Assembly: GCF_042667405.1 (NCBI RefSeq)
Contig: NZ_JBHVAL010000002.1
Span: forward strand, 186,001 to 250,000
Source: Arthrobacter sp042667405
Lineage (GTDB): Bacteria > Actinomycetota > Actinomycetes > Actinomycetales > Micrococcaceae
Length of the DNA: 64,000 nucleotides
Direction: 5' to 3'
Below, piece by piece: positions 59,391 through 64,000 of this stretch (the first letter of the stretch is position 1; each line of letters starts with the position of its first letter). The translations under genes were made by a program, and so were the position numbers. The notes beneath the pieces are model-generated. The model saw only the letters and a program-made list of their open reading frames with translations, searched no databases and was not told where the DNA came from.

Positions 59391-61445
59391 ATGCGGTCAA
59401 TAGTTAAACGCGTACTCGCTGTCATTGGCGTGGCTGGAATGTTGGCCCTCCCGGCCGGCGCGGCCTGGGCCTCTGACCCGGTAACGATTCCGTCCGGTCA
59501 GAACATCGTCGATGATGCCAACGTCCTTGGCGCCCGCAAGGGCGAAGTCCAGGACGCTATCCAAAAGACTCTGAAGGACCACAAGTACAACCTGTATGTG
59601 GTCACGGTGAACTCCTTCACGAATCCTTCGGATCCCAAGGCGTGGACAAAGGCCGTTGCTGACACCAAGGGCATGGGGAAGGCGGACGCCATTCTGGCGA
59701 TCTCCACGGCAGGCCAGTACAACTTCGTCCTGAACTCCGGGAGCGCCATTTACTCCAAGCAATCCGCCATTGCACAGAATGCCGTGGTACCGAACCTCGC
59801 CGGTGGCAAGAAAGATTACGCCCAAGCGGCCATCGACACAGCTGCCGCGATCGGCGATGCAGCCGGTGGGGGAAGCGGCACGGTTCCCAGCGGCAACGCA
59901 GGGGTGGGCGTGCTGGTTGGCGTAGGAGTCGTAGCGGCCGGCGGAGCGGGTACCTACCTCTACCTCCGGAATCGCCGCAAGAAGGGTGGCACCAAGGCCG
60001 TCAATGCTAGTTATGGTCCGCAGGGTGAACAGCTTGACCCCCTTGCAGGGATGAGCATCCCTGAACTGCGGCAGAAGAGCGGCTCCCTGCTGATCGAAGC
60101 CGATGACGCCATCAGGTCCAGCGAGCAGGAACTGGGCTTCGCACAGGCGCAATACGGCGACGCGGCGGTCGGCAACTTCACCAAGGCCTTGGAAGAAGCC
60201 AAGGCCCACATGACCGAGTCCTTTAAGCTGCAGCAACAGCTCGATGACCATATTCCGGACACCGAAGAACAACAGCGCAGCTGGCTCGGTGAAATCATCC
60301 GCCGCTCGGAGGCTGCCCTTTCATCACTCCGCGACCAGAAGGCGGATTTCGATTCCCTGCGCGAGCTGGAGAAGAACGCCCCACAGGCTCTCTCTGCAGT
60401 GGCCACCGGAGCTCAGGAAGCTGACGCCAAGATCGCAAGCGCGGAGCAATCACTTGAAGGTCTGCGTGCCAAATACGCCGAGTCGGCGTTGACGCAGGTC
60501 TCCGACAACATTCTGCAGGCGAAGGAACGCCTCGCATTTGTCCGGAACGCAGCATCCACTGCACAGGAAAAGCTGAGCTCCGGCGACAACAGCATGGCCG
60601 CTGTGGCCGTTCGCGCCGCGGAAGAAAGCCTGCACCAGACCAACATCCTGATGGAGGCGATCTCCAAGACGGCCGGCAGCCTGGATGAGGCGCGCACCGC
60701 TCTCGACAGCGCTGTCGCCGAAACCAGCCAGGATCTCGCCCAGGCACGGGCCATGATCCAGTCCGGGCAGCATCCCGAACTTGCCGGTCCGGTGGCCGGA
60801 GTGGAAGCCGCCCTGGGGCAGGTAAAGAACGAAATCCAGAGCGGAAAGATCGATCCCATCGCGACCCTGAGCCGGGTCGAGTCCGCCCACCAGGCGCTTG
60901 ACCAGTCGCTGTCCGGCATCCGCGACCAGCAGGAACAGGCCCGTCGCGCGCAGGCTTCGCTGCAGCAAACGATCATGGCTGCACAGGCCCAGATCAGCGC
61001 CACGTCCGACTACATCACGGCACGCCGCGGCGGCGTCGGCACCGACGCCCGCACCAGGCTGGCCGAAGCCCAGCGCAATCTTGACTATGCCCTGTCGATC
61101 TCCCGCAACGACCCCGTCACGGCGCTGACCTACGCCCAGCAGGCACACTCACTGGCGGCGCAGGCAGCCCAACTTGCGCAGTCCGACGTCGACCAATTCG
61201 GCTATGCCAACCAGGGCTACGGCCGCGGCGGCATGTTTGGCAGCGGTGGCGGTGGCGGCGGCCTCGGCGGCGCCATCCTCGGCGGAATCCTCATCAACTC
61301 CATCCTCAATGGCGGTGGAGGCGGCTGGGGCGGAGGCCACAACGACGGCGGTGGCGGCGGAGGCTTCTTTGGCGGCGACTCCGGCGGTGGCGACTTCGGT
61401 GGCGGTGGCGGCGACTTCGGTGGCGGCGACTCCGGCAGCTTCTAG
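59391..61445 (+). CDS. TPM-domain protein with coiled coil and Gly-rich tail
   Basis: The 684-residue protein has a signal peptide (about 1-28, VLAVIGVAGMLALPAGAAWA), a TPM domain (VDDANVLGARKGEVQDAIQKTLKDHKYNLYVVTV), a transmembrane helix near 180-198 (VLVGVGVVAAGGAGTYLYL), a helical/coiled-coil region of about 380 residues, and a tail with many Gly runs. TPM-domain proteins (MOLO-1/Psb32-like) act in membrane quality control. I chose the ATG at 59391 with AAGGG 7 nt upstream. pspA follows after 99 bp. Confidence 0.9.
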   Translation: MRSIVKRVLAVIGVAGMLALPAGAAWASDPVTIPSGQNIVDDANVLGARKGEVQDAIQKTLKDHKYNLYVVTVNSFTNPSDPKAWTKAVADTKGMGKADAILAISTAGQYNFVLNSGSAIYSKQSAIAQNAVVPNLAGGKKDYAQAAIDTAAAIGDAAGGGSGTVPSGNAGVGVLVGVGVVAAGGAGTYLYLRNRRKKGGTKAVNASYGPQGEQLDPLAGMSIPELRQKSGSLLIEADDAIRSSEQELGFAQAQYGDAAVGNFTKALEEAKAHMTESFKLQQQLDDHIPDTEEQQRSWLGEIIRRSEAALSSLRDQKADFDSLRELEKNAPQALSAVATGAQEADAKIASAEQSLEGLRAKYAESALTQVSDNILQAKERLAFVRNAASTAQEKLSSGDNSMAAVAVRAAEESLHQTNILMEAISKTAGSLDEARTALDSAVAETSQDLAQARAMIQSGQHPELAGPVAGVEAALGQVKNEIQSGKIDPIATLSRVESAHQALDQSLSGIRDQQEQARRAQASLQQTIMAAQAQISATSDYITARRGGVGTDARTRLAEAQRNLDYALSISRNDPVTALTYAQQAHSLAAQAAQLAQSDVDQFGYANQGYGRGGMFGSGGGGGGLGGAILGGILINSILNGGGGGWGGGHNDGGGGGGFFGGDSGGGDFGGGGGDFGGGDSGSF

Positions 61446-61544
61446 ACCCAAAAACTAAGCGGGGTCCGTGCCCCGCATAGAAGCGGTACAACAACTGATC
61501 ACTGATTTCAGTGAGCATCACTGAGCAGGACGAAAGGCAACACC

Positions 61545-62333
61545 ATGGTTAAGCAGTCCATTTTCGGTCGGATCTCACAGTTGGCAAAGGCCAACATCAA
61601 CGCCTTGCTTGACCAGGCAGAGGACCCGCAGAAAATGCTGGACCAGATGGTCCGCGACTACACGAACAACATTGCCGAGGCCGAGTCCGCCGTGGCACAG
61701 ACCATTGGCAACCTTCGTATGCTTCAGGCTGACTACAACGAGGACATCAAGAACGCACAGGACTGGGGCAACAAGGCCCTCGCGGCGTCCAGGAAGGCCG
61801 ATGAGTACCGCGCGGCCGGTGACGCCGCTGATGCTCAGAAGTTCGACAACCTGGCCAAGGTTGCCATTCAGCGCCAGATGACCGCCGAGTCCGAAGCCCG
61901 TACTGCGGAGCCGAGCATCGCTTCCCAGACGGAGGTCGTGGAAAAGCTCAAGTCCGGCCTCGACCAGATGAAGAACAAGCTCAACCAGCTGACGGCCAAG
62001 CGCAACGAACTGGTGGCACGTTCCAAGACGGCTGCCGCACAATCCCAGGTCCACGACGCCCTCAAGAGCATCGACATCATGGATCCCACCAGCGAAGTGG
62101 GCCGTTTTGAAGAGAAGATCCGTCGCGAAGAGGCCAAGGTGCTTGGCCAGCAGGAGTTGGCTGCTTCGAGCCTCGACGCCCAGTTCAACCAACTGGAGGA
62201 CCTTGGTGAGCAGACGGAGATTGAGGCCCGCCTTGCAGCCCTGAAGTCCGGTGGCTCCAAGCCTGCCATCGGCGCAGGTGCCCCGGCTTCGTCCGAAGCC
62301 ACAGTTGACGAAGCAGACTTCGACAAGCTCTAA
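61545..62333 (+). CDS. pspA: PspA/IM30-family protein
   Basis: The 262-residue protein is almost wholly helical coiled coil, with the PspA pattern (SIFGRISQLAKANINALLDQAEDPQKMLDQMVRDY). PspA/IM30/ESCRT-III-like proteins bind and stabilise stressed membranes. AAAGG lies 8 nt before the ATG. It follows the TPM-domain gene and is opposite to htrA; in mycobacteria the HtrA-like PepD is reported to interact with the PspA homologue. A strong terminator follows. Confidence 0.94.
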   Translation: MVKQSIFGRISQLAKANINALLDQAEDPQKMLDQMVRDYTNNIAEAESAVAQTIGNLRMLQADYNEDIKNAQDWGNKALAASRKADEYRAAGDAADAQKFDNLAKVAIQRQMTAESEARTAEPSIASQTEVVEKLKSGLDQMKNKLNQLTAKRNELVARSKTAAAQSQVHDALKSIDIMDPTSEVGRFEEKIRREEAKVLGQQELAASSLDAQFNQLEDLGEQTEIEARLAALKSGGSKPAIGAGAPASSEATVDEADFDKL

Positions 62334-62372
62334 CAACGGCTTCAGGGTTCAGGCCCTGCACCGCACCAACGG

Positions 62373-62406
62373 AAGTGGGCAGGATCCAATGGGATCCTGC
62401 CCACTT
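62373..62406. terminator. Bidirectional terminator between pspA and gntR-type gene
   Basis: A 15-bp perfect stem (62373-62387 with 62392-62406) has a 4-nt loop, between convergent genes. CTTCTC follows on the plus strand. It lies just past the minus-strand stop at 62412 too. Confidence 0.9.
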
Positions 62407-62411
62407 CTTCT

Positions 62412-63224
62412 CTAAGTGCTTACCATCTGACCCGCGGCGTTCTGTTGGGCTTCGTCCCCCGGGCTGGCATCGGTTGCCACTTCTGCGCGGATCTCGAATC
62501 CCTTCGGGTGGAAATATGTCACTGTGCACTCAAGGACCTCCCCATGTGGGCCCAGGGTGGTCCGTTCCAAGCGGGGCACCATGGCGAATGCACGGACGTT
62601 CAGGGCGTCGGCCAAGTGCTCGGGAGGCGCGTGCATGGTGACAGTGATTTCGGCACGTTGCAGGGGCTTCAGGGTCCGGTCCTGGATGACCTGGTAGATG
62701 GAGTTCCGCTCTGCATCAGCCAGGCTGATGTGGCGTCCTATGTGCGAGGGAATGAAGATCTCCGCGATGGCGTAAGGCCAGCCGGCGCTGGAGTAAGAAC
62801 GCCGAATCACCAGCACAAGGTTGTCATCCGAAACCAGCTTGGCCGGAACCGTCTTGTCCTTTTCCATCCATTTGTATTCAATGAGGCCCTTGACGGTCTT
62901 CATTCCGGCCGCAGTAAACGTCTCCATGAACGGGGCGAGGCGGTTCAGCATCTTCACGGGACGCTGCGCCATCACAAACGTACCTTTGCCCTGCCTGCGC
63001 ACCAACAGCCCCTTCACTACAAGGGTCTCGATGGCCTTCCTCACTGTCGTTCGGCTGATGCCGTACTCATCCATGAGGGCTTCCTCGGTGGGAATGCGGG
63101 AACCTGGTTCCAGGCGGCTCACCAAGTCAGTGAGTACGTCGGCCACTTGCTGATAAACCGCTATTGGACTGTCCCGCTGGAGGACTTGGCGGTCCGGGCT
63201 TGGATTGGTGTCGTCATTGACCAT
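62412..63224 (-). CDS. GntR-family regulator (HutC type, UTRA domain)
   Basis: The 270-residue protein has the GntR winged helix (YQQVADVLTDLVSRLEPGSRIPTEEALMDEYGISRTTVRKAIETLVVKGLLVRRQGKGTFV) and a C-terminal UTRA ligand domain, so it belongs to the HutC subfamily that senses small molecules. No metabolic target gene is adjacent, so the effector is unknown. It should not be assumed to be the gluconate repressor. Confidence 0.93.
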   Translation of the reverse strand: MVNDDTNPSPDRQVLQRDSPIAVYQQVADVLTDLVSRLEPGSRIPTEEALMDEYGISRTTVRKAIETLVVKGLLVRRQGKGTFVMAQRPVKMLNRLAPFMETFTAAGMKTVKGLIEYKWMEKDKTVPAKLVSDDNLVLVIRRSYSSAGWPYAIAEIFIPSHIGRHISLADAERNSIYQVIQDRTLKPLQRAEITVTMHAPPEHLADALNVRAFAMVPRLERTTLGPHGEVLECTVTYFHPKGFEIRAEVATDASPGDEAQQNAAGQMVST

Positions 63225-63316
63225 TGGGCCGTCCCATCGGAGTCTTCCTGCTTCAGCGAATTCGGAATCGATGCTAGCACCGCGGCTCCGGCGACATTTT
63301 CCGTTACAGGTTAAGC

Positions 63317-63354
63317 AAAAGATCCGGACCAGTATTACTGATCCGGATCTTTTC
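63317..63354 (-). terminator. Terminator of the downstream tRNA-fMet gene
   Basis: AGATCCGGA-C-CAGTA pairs with TACTG-A-TCCGGATCT (63320-63350); on the minus strand it ends in TTTT. It follows the tRNA at 63360-63433. Confidence 0.88.
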
Positions 63355-63359
63355 TCCAG

Positions 63360-63433
63360 TTGCGGGGACAGGATTTGAACCTGTGACCTCTGGGTTATGA
63401 GCCCAGCGAGCTACCGAACTGCTCCACCCCGCG
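63360..63433 (-). tRNA. Initiator tRNA-fMet (CAT), copy 1
   Basis: The 74-nt gene folds as a cloverleaf with anticodon CAT. Two initiator hallmarks are visible: the C1-A72 mismatch at the top of the acceptor stem (CGCGGGG/CCCCGCA) and three G-C pairs in the anticodon stem (CTGGG/CCCAG). CCA is not encoded (ACTGG follows). It is nearly identical to the copy at 63665 and has its own terminator. Confidence 0.97.
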
Positions 63434-63523
63434 TCGCACGAACAACTCTACCGCACGCGCAGGGGTGCTTCCGACCATACGGCGCCCAAGGTGCCGGAGA
63501 TCACAGCAGGCCGCTTTAGGTGC

Positions 63524-63602
63524 GGGACGTGAGAGAGCAACGCCGCCAAGCAGGTGGGACGTGAGAGAGCGATGCCGCCAAGCAGGTGGGACGTGAGAGA
63601 GC
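63524..63602. repeat. 32-bp tandem repeat between the two tRNA-fMet genes
   Basis: GGGACGTGAGAGAGC starts at 63524, 63556 and 63588, an exact 32-bp period with two full copies and a third partial. The spacer reads (A/G)A(C/T)GCCGCCAAGCAGGT in the full copies. The region has no gene. Confidence 0.85.
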
Positions 63603-63619
63603 AACGCTTTGCGGGAAAA

Positions 63620-63658
63620 CAAAAGGTCCGGATCAGTGATTACTGATCCGGACCTTTT
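63620..63658 (-). terminator. Terminator of the upstream tRNA-fMet gene
   Basis: AAAGGTCCGGATCAGT (63622-63637) pairs with ACTGATCCGGACCTTT (63642-63657), with loop GATT; the minus strand ends in TTTTGTTTT. It follows the tRNA at 63665-63738. Confidence 0.9.
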
Positions 63659-63664
63659 CTCCAG

Positions 63665-63738
63665 TTGCGGGGACAGGATTTGAACCTGTGACCTCTGGGT
63701 TATGAGCCCAGCGAGCTACCGAACTGCTCCACCCCGCG
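63665..63738 (-). tRNA. Initiator tRNA-fMet (CAT), copy 2
   Basis: The 74-nt gene has the same sequence as copy 1: anticodon CAT, C1-A72 mismatch and three G-C pairs in the anticodon stem. CCA is not encoded. The flanks CTCCAGT and GTCGCA(C/A)GAACAAC are also duplicated, so copy 1 and copy 2 arose by a duplication of about 110 bp with 305-bp offset. Confidence 0.97.
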
Positions 63739-63813
63739 TCGCAAGAACAACATTACCGTCCGGTGAATGACAGACCAAATCCTGGCTACGTGATGAGCAT
63801 CTCCCCCACGCAA

Positions 63814-63853
63814 AAGGCCGGCACCAGCTCCCGTGGGAACTGGTACCGGCCTT
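63814..63853 (-). terminator. Terminator of the partial gene at the window end
   Basis: AAGGCCGGCACCAGCTCCC pairs with GGGAACTGGTACCGGCCTT (one or two mismatches), with TTTTGCG following on the minus strand. It lies just past the stop at 63870. Confidence 0.85.
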
Positions 63854-63869
63854 CAGGCGGCGTATGCCT

Positions 63870-64000
63870 TTAGCTGCTCGGCGAGGGTGACGGTGTCGGC
63901 GTCGCACTCGGCGATGCAGTCGGCGTCGACGTCGTCCCCAATCGGGCTTCAGCGTCCACGGCCTTCTTCAAGGCTTCCGACAGCTTGTTCTGCTGGTCGC
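63870..64000 (-). CDS. C-terminal end of an unidentified protein (partial)
   Basis: The frame is open from the window edge to a TAA at 63870-63872 and encodes 42 residues: a charged helical part (DQQNKLSEALKKAVDAEARL) and a Thr/Pro/Ser-rich tail ending PTPSPSPSS. A terminator follows. The ending resembles that of actinobacterial UPF0182 membrane proteins, but too little is present to be sure. Confidence 0.6.
   Translation of the reverse strand, partial: DQQNKLSEALKKAVDAEARLGTTSTPTASPSATPTPSPSPSS

Noticed and set aside
61460..61477. GCGGGG/CCCCGC hairpin between the TPM gene and pspA
   Set aside because: It is short and has no T-run; the two genes are probably cotranscribed.
1..64000. CRISPR array, prophage or insertion sequence
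   Set aside because: I saw no regularly spaced direct repeats with variable spacers, no integrase, transposase or phage structural genes; the only repeats are short and local.

Overview
The window is chromosomal DNA from a high-GC Gram-positive actinobacterium, most likely Micrococcaceae (Arthrobacter/Paenarthrobacter-like). It carries whiB1-pdtaS, secA-hpf-comF-lpqB-mtrB-mtrA and metE-like/mnmA/iscS/etfBA blocks, which match from memory two conserved regions of Mycobacterium (around Rv3219-Rv3248 and Rv3015c-Rv3031). Frequent GTG/TTG starts and 4-bp ATGA overlaps also fit. There is no prophage, IS element, CRISPR array or rRNA operon; the window is mostly core genome.

Layout. 1-4.1 kb: 3' part of an EccC/FtsK-like multi-ATPase gene and a small membrane protein. 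4.1-13.0 kb: whiB1 with a possible attenuated leader, the PdtaS sensor kinase, a 180-kDa-class NAD-glutamate dehydrogenase, and a CpaE-like/SAF pair without the rest of a Tad pilus locus. 13-15.5 kb: small HTH, LysM and Rv3235-like proteins. 15.6-26.1 kb (minus strand): mtrA-mtrB-lpqB-comF-hpf-ycaQ-secA. 26.3-31.9 kb (plus): a membrane protein, DUF4129, DUF4350, MoxR and DUF58 in one operon. 32.6-39.8 kb: chorismate mutase with a cysteine-free MetE-like protein, and a peptide ABC transporter. 40-42.5 kb: a stand-alone caspase-fold protease convergent with a thermolysin-like metalloprotein. 42.6-47.6 kb: mnmA, a ferredoxin-reductase-like flavoprotein, a cysteine desulfurase, a SufR-like Cys-rich regulator and a DoxX-like protein. 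47.6-52.5 kb: a lipoprotein, a lipid kinase, a J-domain protein, trmL and sigK-rskA. 52.6-57.2 kb: gntK-gntP, a PIG-L deacetylase and etfB-etfA. 57.4-62.3 kb: an envelope-stress set (HtrA, a TPM-domain protein, PspA). 62.4-64 kb: a GntR regulator, two initiator tRNA genes with their own terminators, a 32-bp tandem repeat, and the 3' end of another gene.

Most notable signals. (1) Three copies of a palindrome, TTCTAAA-N15-TTTAGAA, occur only at the promoters of the flavoprotein gene and of the divergent regulator-iscS/DoxX genes; this looks like the operator of the SufR-like regulator and defines a compact, apparently undescribed Fe-S/sulfur regulon. (2) The sigK promoter region carries the CCATCC/CCGAAT elements known for mycobacterial SigK, which indicates autoregulation. 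(3) whiB1 has a leader with a 37-codon uORF over a terminator-like hairpin. (4) A LacI-type palindrome sits in front of gntK. (5) A caspase-fold protease lies tail-to-tail with a gluzincin. All functional calls rest on motifs and remembered family knowledge; no database search was run.
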